From positions 2,108,001-2,172,000 of the forward strand of contig OZ006967.1 of the NCBI GenBank assembly GCA_963930955.1: 64,000 nt of DNA. Direction: 5' to 3'. The notes under the pieces are model-generated. The model saw only the letters and a list, made by a program, of their open reading frames with translations, was not told the origin of the DNA and searched no databases. A program made the translations under genes and the position numbers. The DNA comes from Scatomonas sp963930955 (GTDB taxonomy: Bacteria > Bacillota > Clostridia > Lachnospirales > Lachnospiraceae). Positions within the stretch are counted from its first letter, which is position 1; each line of letters begins with the position of its first letter. Of this stretch, positions 33,690-42,104 are shown in pieces.

Positions 33690-34990
33690 TCCATCAGGGA
33701 AAACTTCACCCGCAGAATCCGCTCCAGGGATTCATCGATCCGTTCCCGGGAAATGGTTCCCTCCGCCACAGCCGCCAGAATCCCCGCATAGGCCCCCTGC
33801 AGATCTGCCGGCATCAGAATCATATCCGCACCGGCCAGAATGGCCAGCACCGCCGCCTCCCCGGAAGTATACGTATTGGCTATAGCCCCCATATTCATAG
33901 CATCTGTGACCACGATCCCCTGGTATCCCATCTGCTCCCGGAGAATCTCTGTAAGCAGGGTGTAGGACAGAGAGGCGGGAACAGTGCTGCCCGTAACGGA
34001 GGGAAGGGAAATATGCCCTGCCATAATCATAGGTACTTTTTCTTCAATACCTTTCTGAAAGGGAATCAGATCGCATCCATACAGCTCTTCCAGACTTTTA
34101 TCCGTATAGGCGTAGCCTTCATGGGTATCTCCCGCCGTGGCCCCGTGTCCCGGAAAATGCTTATAACATCCCAGAACTCCCTGCTGGTTTAAGCCCCGGA
34201 GCAGAGAAGCAGCCATCTCCGATACAAGGCCGGGATCGCTCCCGAAAGAGCGCCAGCGGACCACCTGATTTTCCGGATTACTGAGTACATCTGCATCCGG
34301 AGCAAAATCTACATTAAAGCCCAGATCCGCCAGATAACTTCCTATGGCAGTTCCCGTTTCATAAGCCAGGCCGGGATCGCCGGTGCTTCCCACCTGGCTC
34401 ATATCGCCAATCTCCGGCACATCAAACAGACTTCTTCCGCTGATTCTGGCAACGGTTCCTCCTTCTTCATCCACACAGGTAAAGGCAGGAAGTCCGATCC
34501 GCTCCATGCTGATCCTCTGAATTCCCTGCAGCATCTCTTTGACCTGGTTTTCTGTTTCCAGATTCTGCTCCATATAGGTAAATCCGCCTACAGGCAGATC
34601 CTGGAAGGCTGCCCGGGTGGTCTCCCCGGCAGCAGTTACGCAGCCGGTTTCCGTAAGACTCTCCGGCAATACGATAAACAGCTGGGCTGCCTTTTCCTCC
34701 AGGGTCATTTTTTCCAGATACCTGCTGATTCGCTCTTCCATAGTCTCATCCTGTTCCGGAAGTTCTTCCGGCTCAGGTGTGGAAACACTCTTGGGTTTCT
34801 CCTGCTCTTCCGGAAAACTTTCTCTCTCCGGAATCGTTTCCCCGGCTGTCTGCTGCTTTTTTTCCCCTTCTGCGGAAGAAGAAACGGACTGCTCCTCCTC
34901 CCCGGAAGGCAGTCCATTCAAGCCGCAGCCCCACAGCAGCCCAGCCGCAAGAGTCAGCGAAATGCCTGCTCTTAAGAATCTTTTTTTCAT
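33668..34990 (-). CDS. Glycoside hydrolase family 3 lipoprotein (NagZ-like beta-N-acetylhexosaminidase)
   Basis: The 440-residue protein has a lipoprotein signal (LRAGISLTLAAGLLWGCG, Cys near 22), a low-complexity linker rich in E, P and S, and a GH3 catalytic domain with LPAFTCVDEEGGTVARISGR near 150-169, the KHFPGHG motif near 258-264 and QGIVVTDAMNMGAI with the likely catalytic Asp near 360. The C-terminal sandwich domain of long GH3 enzymes is absent, which fits NagZ-like enzymes that recycle cell-wall sugars outside the cell. It sits after the lectin-fold protein gene, only 3 bp away. Confidence 0.9.
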   Translation of the reverse strand: MKKRFLRAGISLTLAAGLLWGCGLNGLPSGEEEQSVSSSAEGEKKQQTAGETIPERESFPEEQEKPKSVSTPEPEELPEQDETMEERISRYLEKMTLEEKAAQLFIVLPESLTETGCVTAAGETTRAAFQDLPVGGFTYMEQNLETENQVKEMLQGIQRISMERIGLPAFTCVDEEGGTVARISGRSLFDVPEIGDMSQVGSTGDPGLAYETGTAIGSYLADLGFNVDFAPDADVLSNPENQVVRWRSFGSDPGLVSEMAASLLRGLNQQGVLGCYKHFPGHGATAGDTHEGYAYTDKSLEELYGCDLIPFQKGIEEKVPMIMAGHISLPSVTGSTVPASLSYTLLTEILREQMGYQGIVVTDAMNMGAIANTYTSGEAAVLAILAGADMILMPADLQGAYAGILAAVAEGTISRERIDESLERILRVKFSLMDQAASSQ

Positions 34991-34993
34991 TGC

Positions 34994-35833
34994 TCAGTCC
35001 TCATACTCTACAATGTAGCCCAGCCTTCCGCTGTAATAAGGTACCGTTGCCAGAATGTCGTTGGGAACATCATTAAAATACCATTTTCCCTCCGACTTGA
35101 TATAACAGATATCCAGACAGTCCTCCTGAGTCGTCCCATCCTGAAAACTGGGTTCTCCGGCCATCCACTCTGTGCTGCACCAGTAGGTGGGGGAGTTGAT
35201 TTTTTCTCCGTAGAGCTGATTCTTTTCATCTGCCCAGTAATAATCCTGACTATCCGCCTCCCGGCGCCCTCCGATCCGAAAATGGATATCCGCCAGTCCT
35301 CTGCTGCTGATTTCCGAAAGAATAGCCTGGTATTCTTCCCGGCTGTTGATTCTGGCCAGATACCCGCCTTTCTCCTTTGCCGCCTGAAAAGCCTCCTGCC
35401 AGGTACAGTCAGCCACTACAAATTCATAGCGGTGCACGCCTCCCTCCTGGGGGTCATAGGTGGGCGCCGGCGTTGGCGTCGGGGTTGGCGTGGAAGTCCG
35501 GGTTGGCATAGGGGAAGCGGACGGGGACGGGGAAGGCGTTTCCTTCTGCTCTTCCAGATCCGGAGTCCAAAGATCCTCCGGCAGTTCCTCCCAATCTTCC
35601 AGATCTGAAAGGGAAAGAGACCCTCTTTCTCCCGGCCCTTTTCGCTCCTGCAGATATCTGATCCCAAAGGCTGCCGCAACAACAGCCGCCGAAAGAATCA
35701 CTACAACAAGAATCACCAGATTTCTGTTGTGTTTTCTCCGGCCCGCATCCCCCGCATTCCCCAGGGGCAGGCCGCAGCCGGTACAGAATTTGGAACCCTC
35801 CGAAACTTCTTTTCCGCATCTTGGGCACTTCAT
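34994..35833 (-). CDS. Membrane protein with N-terminal zinc ribbon and C-type-lectin-like domain
   Basis: The 279-residue protein has four parts. Residues 1-25 form a zinc ribbon (CPRCGKEV...FCTGC, Cys 3, 6, 17 and 20). Residues 39-58 are a membrane helix. Residues 96-125 are a Pro/Thr/Ser-rich linker of TPTP repeats. Residues 135-277 resemble a C-type lectin fold (DCTWQEAFQAAKEKGGYLA, RIGGRREADSQDYYWAD, EWMAGEPSF, KWYFNDVPND). The linker and lectin part would be extracellular. The ATG at 35833 has AGGAGG upstream. Ligand and role are unknown. It lies 3 bp upstream of the GH3 lipoprotein gene and both may act on envelope glycans. Confidence 0.8.
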   Translation of the reverse strand: MKCPRCGKEVSEGSKFCTGCGLPLGNAGDAGRRKHNRNLVILVVVILSAAVVAAAFGIRYLQERKGPGERGSLSLSDLEDWEELPEDLWTPDLEEQKETPSPSPSASPMPTRTSTPTPTPTPAPTYDPQEGGVHRYEFVVADCTWQEAFQAAKEKGGYLARINSREEYQAILSEISSRGLADIHFRIGGRREADSQDYYWADEKNQLYGEKINSPTYWCSTEWMAGEPSFQDGTTQEDCLDICYIKSEGKWYFNDVPNDILATVPYYSGRLGYIVEYED

Positions 35834-35876
35834 GATCTTCTCCTCCTCTCTCCCTCTCCATTTTAAATTAAGCGCC

Positions 35877-35917
35877 AAAAGCAGGACAAAAGCTGAAATC
35901 ACTCCCGTCCTGCTTTT
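35877..35917 (-). terminator. Intrinsic terminator after rpsA
   Basis: AAAAGCAGGAC (35877-35887) pairs with GTCCTGCTTTT (35907-35917). On the minus strand it lies 25 bp after the rpsA stop and ends in TTTT. The hairpin is symmetrical in A/T flanks. Confidence 0.7.
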
Positions 35918-35941
35918 CTAACTTTATTTAATTGACAGAGA

Positions 35942-37021
35942 TTACTCCTCCTCTGTCTCCTGGGCTGCTGTATTGCCCAGTGCCTTCATGCTCAGGGAGA
36001 TCTTGCGGTCTTCCCCGTTGAAATCAACAACTTTCGCGGTAATGATCTGTCCTACAGACAGTACATCCGAGGGTTTCTCTACGTGCTCTCTGGAAATCTG
36101 GGATACATGCAGCAGAGCGTCCACGCCGGGCTCCAGCTCTACAAATGCGCCGAAATCCGTCATACGGGCTACTCTTCCCTCTACGATATTGCCCACCGCA
36201 TATTTTTCATCCGCGGTCAGCCAGGGATTCTGATCCTCAAACTTCAGGCTCAGGGCTACTTTATCCCCGTTAATCTCTTTGATCAGCACCTGAATAGGCT
36301 CTCCTACCTTGAAAAGCTTCTTAGGATTGTCTACTCTTCCCCAGGACATCTCGGAGATATGGAGCAGTCCGTCCACACCGCCCAGATCAATGAACGCGCC
36401 GAAGTCTGTGATGTTCTTCACCACGCCGTCCACTACATCGCCGGGCTGAATGCGGGCAAACAGTTCTTCCTGCAGTCTTGCCTTCTCTGCCAGCACCAGC
36501 TGTTTTCTGTCGCCGATGATTCTTCTCCTTCTGGGATTGAACTCGGTGATTACAAATTCGATTTCCTGATCTGCGTATTTGTTCAGATCCTTCTCATAAA
36601 TATCTGATACGAGGCTGGCAGGGATGAAAACTCTGGTTTCCTCCACCATAACGCTTAAGCCGCCGTTCAGCACCTGGGTAACTTTGGCCTTCAGAACCTC
36701 ATGATTCTCAAAAGCCTCCTCCAGTCTCTTGTTTCCTTTTTCAGCCGCGAGTCTCTTATATGTTAAAAGAACCTGGCCGTCCCCGTCATTCACCTTCAGG
36801 ACCTTTACTTCCATCTTATCGCCGGGTTTGGCAATGGTGGTAAGATCCAGGGAAGAGTCGTTGGAGTATTCGTTTCTGGAAAGGATTCCATCTGCCTTAT
36901 AGCCGATGTTGAGGATGATCTGATCCTCCTTTACATCGATCACGGTACCCTCTACCACATCCCCGTTCCTGATGGTCTTAAATGATTCGTCCAGCATTTG
37001 TTCAAAACTTAATTCCGACAT
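35942..37021 (-). CDS. rpsA: 30S ribosomal protein S1 homologue (four S1 domains)
   Basis: The 359-residue protein has four S1 RNA-binding repeats at about 15-85, 100-170, 185-255 and 270-340, including VVDGVVKNITDFGAFIDLGGVDGLLHISE and VEGRVARMTDFGAFVELEPG, listed here as the repeat cores. It is shorter than the six-domain E. coli S1, as usual in Firmicutes. The ATG at 37021 is preceded by GAGGAGG; its first 20 bp overlap the end of ispH. In several Clostridia these two genes are fused into one reading frame, but here they are separate. It probably helps mRNA binding on the 30S subunit. Confidence 0.9.
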   Translation of the reverse strand: MSELSFEQMLDESFKTIRNGDVVEGTVIDVKEDQIILNIGYKADGILSRNEYSNDSSLDLTTIAKPGDKMEVKVLKVNDGDGQVLLTYKRLAAEKGNKRLEEAFENHEVLKAKVTQVLNGGLSVMVEETRVFIPASLVSDIYEKDLNKYADQEIEFVITEFNPRRRRIIGDRKQLVLAEKARLQEELFARIQPGDVVDGVVKNITDFGAFIDLGGVDGLLHISEMSWGRVDNPKKLFKVGEPIQVLIKEINGDKVALSLKFEDQNPWLTADEKYAVGNIVEGRVARMTDFGAFVELEPGVDALLHVSQISREHVEKPSDVLSVGQIITAKVVDFNGEDRKISLSMKALGNTAAQETEEE

Positions 37022-37853
37022 GTTTTTGAACCTCCTCAATTATTTTTTTGGGGGTAGATGCCCCTGCTGTAATACCTACGTGACGAAATGATTGAAAAGG
37101 CTTAATATCCAAATCATCGAGTGTCTCAACAAAGTAAGTATTTTTGCATTTGTTTCTGCAAATTTCAAATAGCTTTTGTGTATTGGAACTATGTCTGCCG
37201 CCAATGACAAGCATAACATCTACCTGCGATGCAATCTGCTCCGCCTCGGCCTGCCTTTCCTCCGTAGCGTTGCAGACTGTATTTATAACATGACTATCAT
37301 ACCGCTTTTTAGAAAGAATTTCAACTAATTCTTCAAATTTGTTGTAATTAAATGTCGTCTGAGCCGCAAAACAGATTTCCCGGTCCTTTGGAAGCTCTAA
37401 TTGTTCCAGTTCTTCCGGGGTTTCCACAACAGCGGCCTCTCCGCTTGCCCAGCCGCAGATTCCCTGCACTTCCGGATGATTTTTGTCCCCGGCAATAATT
37501 ACAAACTGACCTTTTTTTCCGGCCTCTTCTACGATCCTGTGAATTTTTTTCACAAAAGGGCAGGTGGCGTCCACCACAGTAAGCCCGGAGGCTTCCATTT
37601 TTTCCTGGATCCTCCGGGGAACCCCGTGCGAACGGATGATCACCGTACCCTGGGACAGATGTTCCAGTTCTTCTTCTGAAGGTATAACCCGGACGCCTCT
37701 CTCCTCCAGCTCTCCCACTACCTGGTCATTATGGATGATAGGACCGTAGGTATAAACGGGCTTTTTGCCCTGTTCTAGCTGATGGTACACCTGCTCCACC
37801 GCACGCTTTACTCCGAAACAGAAGCCGGCGCTTCTGGCCACCGTTACTTTCAT
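37002..37853 (-). CDS. ispH: 4-hydroxy-3-methylbut-2-enyl diphosphate reductase (IspH)
   Basis: The 283-residue iron-sulfur enzyme performs the last step of the MEP pathway to IPP and DMAPP. The three cluster-binding cysteines are in AGFCFGVKRAVEQ near 10-22, DATCPFVKKIH near 95 and NTVCNATEERQ near 193. The C terminus has TAGASTPKKIIEEV. It sits between cmk (ATGA overlap) and rpsA (20-bp overlap), the conserved cmk-ispH-rpsA order of Clostridia. Length is normal. Confidence 0.96.
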   Translation of the reverse strand: MKVTVARSAGFCFGVKRAVEQVYHQLEQGKKPVYTYGPIIHNDQVVGELEERGVRVIPSEEELEHLSQGTVIIRSHGVPRRIQEKMEASGLTVVDATCPFVKKIHRIVEEAGKKGQFVIIAGDKNHPEVQGICGWASGEAAVVETPEELEQLELPKDREICFAAQTTFNYNKFEELVEILSKKRYDSHVINTVCNATEERQAEAEQIASQVDVMLVIGGRHSSNTQKLFEICRNKCKNTYFVETLDDLDIKPFQSFRHVGITAGASTPKKIIEEVQKHVGIKF

Positions 37854-38521
37854 ATGAGTTTCCTTTCCCGGCAGAGCGCAAGGATCCCATCTATCACTTC
37901 CTCAATGGTCAGATCCGAGGAATCCAGCAGCACCGCGTCCTCCGCCTGCACCAGAGGCGAAGCGGCACGATGGGTATCCTGATAGTCTCTCTGTTCGATA
38001 TCTTTTTCAATTTCCTGCAGGTCCGCTTCCTGGCCCTTCTGCCGCAATTCCAGAAAACGGCGTCTGGCCCGGGTCTGCACGCTGGCAGTAAGAAATACTT
38101 TCAGATGGGCTTTGGGCAGCACGGCGGTACCGATGTCCCGGCCATCCATAACCACGTTCTGAGACCTTCCCAGTTCCTGCTGAAGCTGCACCAGCTTTTC
38201 CCGGACTCCCGGGTGGACGCTGACAGCGGAAGCCAGCATGCCTGCCTTTTCCGACCGGACCCGGTCGGTGACATTTTCTCCATTCAGAAAAACCTGCTGT
38301 GCCCCTGCCTGATAGCGGATGGAGATAGAAACCCCCGCAGCTGCCTTTTCCACAGCTTCCCTCTCCGAAGGGTCTATGCCGTGATCCTCCATATACAAGC
38401 CCATTGCCCGGTACATGGCACCGGTATCCACATAAACATACTGCAGCCTGGCAGCCACCTTCCTGGCAATGGTGCTTTTTCCGGCTCCTGCCGGACCGTC
38501 AATGGCAATCTGAAAACTCAT
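37850..38521 (-). CDS. cmk: Cytidylate kinase
   Basis: The 223-residue kinase phosphorylates CMP and dCMP. It has the Walker A motif GPAGAGKSTIAR at about 9-20, DTGAMYRA near 32, and DGRDIGTAVLPKAHLKVF near 126-143, plus an LVQAEDAVLLDSSDLT stretch near the C terminus. AGGAGG precedes the ATG. It is the first of the tightly packed cmk-ispH-rpsA series and starts 20 bp after the flavoprotein gene. Confidence 0.96.
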   Translation of the reverse strand: MSFQIAIDGPAGAGKSTIARKVAARLQYVYVDTGAMYRAMGLYMEDHGIDPSEREAVEKAAAGVSISIRYQAGAQQVFLNGENVTDRVRSEKAGMLASAVSVHPGVREKLVQLQQELGRSQNVVMDGRDIGTAVLPKAHLKVFLTASVQTRARRRFLELRQKGQEADLQEIEKDIEQRDYQDTHRAASPLVQAEDAVLLDSSDLTIEEVIDGILALCRERKLI

Positions 38522-38541
38522 ACGATTCCTCCTGGATAATT

Positions 38542-39777
38542 CTAAATTTCCGCCATGGCTTCTGCCGCTGTCCGGGCGGTAGACCAGGCGATCTGAAGAT
38601 TATAGCCTCCGGTGAGGGCATCCAGGTCCAGAACTTCTCCGGCAAAATAAAGGCCGGGAAGAATCCTGGACTCCATGGTGGCCGGATTTACTTCTTTGAC
38701 AGGAATGCCTCCCTGGGTGATCACCGCCTCCCTGTAGCCCCGGGTTCCGGTAATGGTCAGAGGAAAGGCCCGGACAAGACGGACAAATCCTTCCCTATGT
38801 TCCCTGGTAACCTCACGGACCGGCAGATCCCCCGGAATCCCGGAAAGTTCCAGGATCACCGGAATCATTTTTGAGGGAAACAGTTCCGGCAGCACATTTT
38901 TAAACTGCCGGTTCCAGGACTTTTCAAATTCCCGGAGAAGCCTGGCGTCCAGCTGCTCCTGGGAAAGTGCAGGCTTCAGATCGATCCGGGCGGACAGTTT
39001 TTTCTGTTCCAGATTTTTTCCGATCCGGGAACTGGCGCTTAAAGCCAGAGGGCCGCTGATGCCGAAGTGGGTAAACAAAAGCTCCCCGAACTCCGAAAAC
39101 AGTTTCTTTTTTCCCTCCTGCACCGTCAGCTCAATATTGCGCAGAGACAGGCCCTGCATTCTGGGAATATACGCTTCCTCCGTCTCCAAAGGTACCAGCG
39201 CAGGCCGCAGGGGCTGCAGGGAATGCCCAACCTTCTCCGCCCACCGGTATCCGTCGCCGGTAGAGCCTGTGGAGGGATAAGAAAGTCCTCCTGATGCGAT
39301 CAGCACTGCGTCTCCATGAGCCCTGGCCCCCTCTTTCAGGATCAGACCGGCGGCCCGGCCCTCCCGGCAGAACACATCCTGCACTTCCGTGTTCAGAGAA
39401 ACCTTTACTCCCAGTTCCCGGAGTCTCCTTTCCATGGCGCGGATAATATCTGAAGAATGATCCGAGGCCGGAAAGGCCCGGTTCCCCCGCTCCACCTTGG
39501 TGTCCACACCCAGCCTCTCAAAAAAATCAATGGCAGCCCGGCAGTTAAAGCCGTACAGGGAACTGTAAAGAAACTTGGGATTTGAGATTACATTTGGAAA
39601 AAACTCCTCCTCCGGACAATCATTGGTGAAATTGCACCGTCCCTTGCCGGTGATAAACAGCTTTTTCCCCAGTTTTTCATTTTTTTCAAACAGATGGACC
39701 TGACATCCCAGTTCCGCCGCGAACACGGCGGCGGCCATGCCGGCGGCTCCTCCGCCGGCGATCAGAATCTTACGCAT
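38542..39777 (-). CDS. HI0933/BaiN-family NAD(P)/FAD-dependent oxidoreductase
   Basis: The 411-residue flavoprotein begins with the dinucleotide-binding fold ILIAGGGAAGMAAAVFA. It contains KLFITGKGRCNFTND, GGLSYPSTGSTGDGY and the C-terminal GEVLDLDALTGGYNLQIAWST, all typical of the HI0933 family. Some family members (BaiN) reduce bile-acid intermediates, but no other bai genes lie here and the enzyme's substrate is unknown. The start overlaps the RpiR gene's stop by 8 bp, so they are coupled. Upstream of cmk by 20 bp. Confidence 0.9.
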   Translation of the reverse strand: MRKILIAGGGAAGMAAAVFAAELGCQVHLFEKNEKLGKKLFITGKGRCNFTNDCPEEEFFPNVISNPKFLYSSLYGFNCRAAIDFFERLGVDTKVERGNRAFPASDHSSDIIRAMERRLRELGVKVSLNTEVQDVFCREGRAAGLILKEGARAHGDAVLIASGGLSYPSTGSTGDGYRWAEKVGHSLQPLRPALVPLETEEAYIPRMQGLSLRNIELTVQEGKKKLFSEFGELLFTHFGISGPLALSASSRIGKNLEQKKLSARIDLKPALSQEQLDARLLREFEKSWNRQFKNVLPELFPSKMIPVILELSGIPGDLPVREVTREHREGFVRLVRAFPLTITGTRGYREAVITQGGIPVKEVNPATMESRILPGLYFAGEVLDLDALTGGYNLQIAWSTARTAAEAMAEI

Positions 39778-40705
39778 GGTCTTCCTCCTGCCTGGGCTTG
39801 GAAAAATTTATTTTCACCTGATCCTCCAGGTAGTTGATCTCATCGCTGCTGTAAACCTGATATTCGTCCCAGATCTTTTCCATGGTGGTCAGGGTATCCA
39901 TGACCTCCTTCTGCCGTTTCATGCAGAGAGCCACAATCAGGGCGTTTATAACACTTAAGGGAGCTGTCAGGGAGTCTACAATAGATGCCATATCGCTCCG
40001 GGCCACCAGATTGCAGGAGGAATACAGGTTCATAGGAGAATGCACACTGTCCGTCAGGGTAATAACCCGGGCGTTCCGGTTATTCGCAAACTCCATGGCC
40101 TTCAGAGTCCGCATGGAATATCTGGGAAAACTGATTCCGATGATCACATCTTTTCTGCCGATGCGGATCATCTGCTCAAAAATCTCGCTGGCGCTGTTGG
40201 TAGTTACCAGTTTTACATTGTCAAAGATCTGATTCAGATAAAAACCTAAAAAGCTGGCCAGAGGAGCGCAGCTGCGGATCCCCACCACATAGATGGTCTC
40301 CGCCTGGAGAATGTCCTCCACCGCAGTGCGGAAAGCCTCCCGGTCAATCTGTTCCAGGGTGAGCTTGATCTTTTCAATGTCTGAATGAAGCACTGTATCC
40401 AGAATTTTTTCTTCCGGCATGCGCCCGTAGGTCACTTTCATACGCTGGATGGAATTCAGCCGGTTGATCACCAGCTCCTCCAGGGCTCTGTGAAATTCCG
40501 GATAGCCGCCGTATCCCAGCTGCGCGGCAAAGCGCACGGTGGTGGACTCGCTGACCCCTACTTCCTCTCCCAGCCTGGCGGCGGTCATGAATACCGCTTT
40601 ATCATAGTGCTCCATAATATAATCCGCCAGCCGCTTCTGCCCCTTACTCAGAGTCCCGTAGCGGGCTTTCATTCTTGCCAGCAGATTTTCTCTCTGTTGT
40701 GTCAT
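39770..40705 (-). CDS. RpiR/MurR-family transcriptional regulator
   Basis: The 311-residue protein has an N-terminal HTH_6 domain (LSKGQKRLADYIMEHYD near 17-33, GVSESTTVRFAAQLGY near 53-68) and a C-terminal SIS sugar-phosphate-binding domain (about 125-270, with VVGIRSCAPLASFL and ISFPRYSMRTL). Such regulators sense phosphosugars. Several starts are possible; I chose the ATG at 40705, and a GTG a few codons upstream is the alternative. Promoter and an inverted repeat lie upstream. The genes it controls are not evident here. Confidence 0.88.
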   Translation of the reverse strand: MTQQRENLLARMKARYGTLSKGQKRLADYIMEHYDKAVFMTAARLGEEVGVSESTTVRFAAQLGYGGYPEFHRALEELVINRLNSIQRMKVTYGRMPEEKILDTVLHSDIEKIKLTLEQIDREAFRTAVEDILQAETIYVVGIRSCAPLASFLGFYLNQIFDNVKLVTTNSASEIFEQMIRIGRKDVIIGISFPRYSMRTLKAMEFANNRNARVITLTDSVHSPMNLYSSCNLVARSDMASIVDSLTAPLSVINALIVALCMKRQKEVMDTLTTMEKIWDEYQVYSSDEINYLEDQVKINFSKPRQEEDHA

Positions 40706-40733
40706 GGTTCCATACTTCACTTTCCCCTGTACT

Positions 40734-40756
40734 CTGTCCGTATATTCCGCGGACAG
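40734..40756. promoter_or_regulatory. Inverted repeat in the RpiR gene leader
   Basis: CTGTCCG (40734-40740) and CGGACAG (40750-40756) form a 7-bp-arm dyad with a 9-nt centre between the promoter and the start of the RpiR gene. It could be an autoregulatory operator. No consensus for this family is known to me, so this is tentative. Confidence 0.35.
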
Positions 40757-40781
40757 CCGGGCCTTGGCCCGTTCAGGGGTA

Positions 40782-40810
40782 AGTATAGCATAAAAAGACC
40801 GGCTCCGCAA
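40782..40810 (-). promoter_or_regulatory. Promoter of the RpiR-type gene
   Basis: On the minus strand TTGCGG (40805-40810) and TATACT (40782-40787) are spaced by 17 bp. The -35 lies within the terminator hairpin of the S66 gene. Confidence 0.5.
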
Positions 40811-40829
40811 ACAAAGCCTGCGAAACCGG
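40792..40829 (-). terminator. Intrinsic terminator of the S66 peptidase gene
   Basis: An 11-bp stem (CCGG...CCGG at 40799-40829, two G-T pairs) lies 20 bp after the minus-strand stop and is followed by TCTTTTT (40792-40798). Confidence 0.75.
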
Positions 40830-40849
40830 AGTTTTCTCTTTTCCCGCCT

Positions 40850-41734
40850 TCACTCTGCCCCTTTCAGGGAAATCCTTTTTCCTATAAATAGCGCTTTGGC
40901 CCCCGCTCCATGGCCCACCTGCCGTGTGGTGGCTACAGGCAGAGCTCCGGGGAGCGCCTGCCTGCCCAGCAGCTCCAGGATCCCCGGATTATCCGGATTT
41001 TTTTCCAGTTCTGTAAAAGTGCCCAGCAGCAGGCCGGAGATCTTCTGATAAGCCCCCATCTGTCCCAGCTGATTCAGCAGAGAGGCAATTTGTTCCGGTC
41101 CTCCTCCCAGGCTTTCCAGAAACAGGATCTTTCCTTTCAGGTCCGGAAAATACGGGGTCCCCGCCAGCTTCAGGAAGCAGCGCAGATTCCCCCCTGCCAG
41201 AATCCCCTCCATGGAAGTTCCCCGGCGGAACTCCCAGTCCGGACGGAAAAGACCAGGATCCTTTCCCCTCAGCCAGTTTTCAAATCGTACGCTCTGCTCC
41301 GCTCCCTGCTCCCGGATCAAGTTCCGGATCTGCCAGAGAACCCCCGGATGGCCGGTACGGGCCAGCAGGGCGTTCAGGATCACGGAACAGTCGCTGTAGC
41401 CCCAGAAGGGTTTTGGAGCTTCCCGGACTGCCTCCCAGTCCACCCAGGGCAAAATCTCATTAGCCCCGTTCCCTCCGGACACGTCAAAAACAGCCCGGAT
41501 CTTTTCGTCCCGGTAATAGCCGTTCAGGATCTCCGCTTTTTCCCTTCCCGTCAGGTCCAGGGAGGTATCCCCGAACAGCTCTTCCCGGAAGATGGGTTCG
41601 ATTCCCATCTTCCGCAGGCGTCCGCACAGCTCCCGGATCTGCCCCTCGGCTGTCCGGGGCAGCAGATCCGAACAGGCCGTCAGGGCCACCCGGTCTCCGG
41701 GACGCAAGCTCTTCCGATCTTCTCCGCCGCTCAT
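40850..41734 (-). CDS. S66-family LD-carboxypeptidase-like peptidase
   Basis: The 294-residue protein belongs to the S66 family (LD-carboxypeptidase A / MccF). It has LRPGDRVALTACSD near the N terminus, DVSGGNGANEIL, the nucleophile segment FWGYSDCSVIL near 110-120 where Ser in GYSD is catalytic, and the late FLESLGGGPEQI and ATTRQVGHGAG carrying the Glu and His of the triad. It may trim tetrapeptides during murein recycling. The ATG at 41734 has AGGAGG upstream, and the alternative eight codons earlier has none. It has its own terminator and follows csoR's terminator. Confidence 0.9.
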   Translation of the reverse strand: MSGGEDRKSLRPGDRVALTACSDLLPRTAEGQIRELCGRLRKMGIEPIFREELFGDTSLDLTGREKAEILNGYYRDEKIRAVFDVSGGNGANEILPWVDWEAVREAPKPFWGYSDCSVILNALLARTGHPGVLWQIRNLIREQGAEQSVRFENWLRGKDPGLFRPDWEFRRGTSMEGILAGGNLRCFLKLAGTPYFPDLKGKILFLESLGGGPEQIASLLNQLGQMGAYQKISGLLLGTFTELEKNPDNPGILELLGRQALPGALPVATTRQVGHGAGAKALFIGKRISLKGAE

Positions 41735-41756
41735 ATCACGATCCTCCTGTAAAAGC

Positions 41757-41783
41757 AAAAGGCAGCCCCGGGGACTGCCTTTT
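41757..41783 (-). terminator. Intrinsic terminator of csoR
   Basis: AAAAGGCAG pairs with CTGCCTTTT around a CCCCGGGG-type inner stem at 41757-41783, just 14 bp after the csoR stop. The end is T-rich on the minus strand (CCTTTTGCTTTT). Confidence 0.8.
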
Positions 41784-41796
41784 GAAACCTCTTAAT

Positions 41797-42072
41797 TTAC
41801 TGCATATTGGCAAAGCGTTCCACCGCTTTGGTAAATTTATCAATGGTAGCCTCCGCGTCGCCGTGTTCGATCCCGTCCCGGACGCAATGGCGTATATGCC
41901 CCTCCAGCACCACCTGCCCTGCCTTATTGAGAGCGGATTTGGCGGCGTTTATCTGGGAAAGGATATCCTCACAGGGAATGTCTTCATCGATCATTCTGTC
42001 GATGGCCTGGATCTGCCCCACGATCTTCGCGAGTCTGCGGTGCAGGTTGGCCGAATCCATGCATTGTTTCAT
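41797..42072 (-). CDS. csoR: CsoR-family metal-sensing transcriptional repressor
   Basis: The 91-residue protein is an all-helical DUF156 repressor. Cys in DIPCEDIL (near 34) and the GHIRHCV segment (His and Cys near 59-63) give the Cys-x-His-x3-Cys set used for Cu(I) in CsoR. The related CstR lacks the His, and FrmR has a different N terminus. GGAGG lies 7 bp upstream of the ATG. The promoter and a CsoR-like operator are directly upstream, suggesting autoregulation; no copper transporter lies next to it, so its further targets are unknown. Confidence 0.9.
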   Translation of the reverse strand: MKQCMDSANLHRRLAKIVGQIQAIDRMIDEDIPCEDILSQINAAKSALNKAGQVVLEGHIRHCVRDGIEHGDAEATIDKFTKAVERFANMQ

Positions 42073-42084
42073 AAAAAGACCTCC

Positions 42085-42100
42085 ATACCATTAGGGGTAT
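42085..42100. promoter_or_regulatory. CsoR-type operator upstream of csoR
   Basis: ATACCATTAGGGGTAT contains the inverted arms ATACC and GGTAT, close to the CsoR operator form with its run of G/C. It sits four bases downstream of the csoR -10 box, where binding would block transcription. Confidence 0.65.
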
Positions 42101-42104
42101 ATGT

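Noticed and set aside
37002..37021. IspH-S1 fusion protein
   Set aside because: The frames differ and ispH has a clear stop, with a ribosome site and ATG for rpsA, so they are separate genes.
38542..39777. Bile-acid pathway enzyme (BaiN)
   Set aside because: Only the family matches; no other bai genes are nearby, so a bile-acid substrate is not supported.
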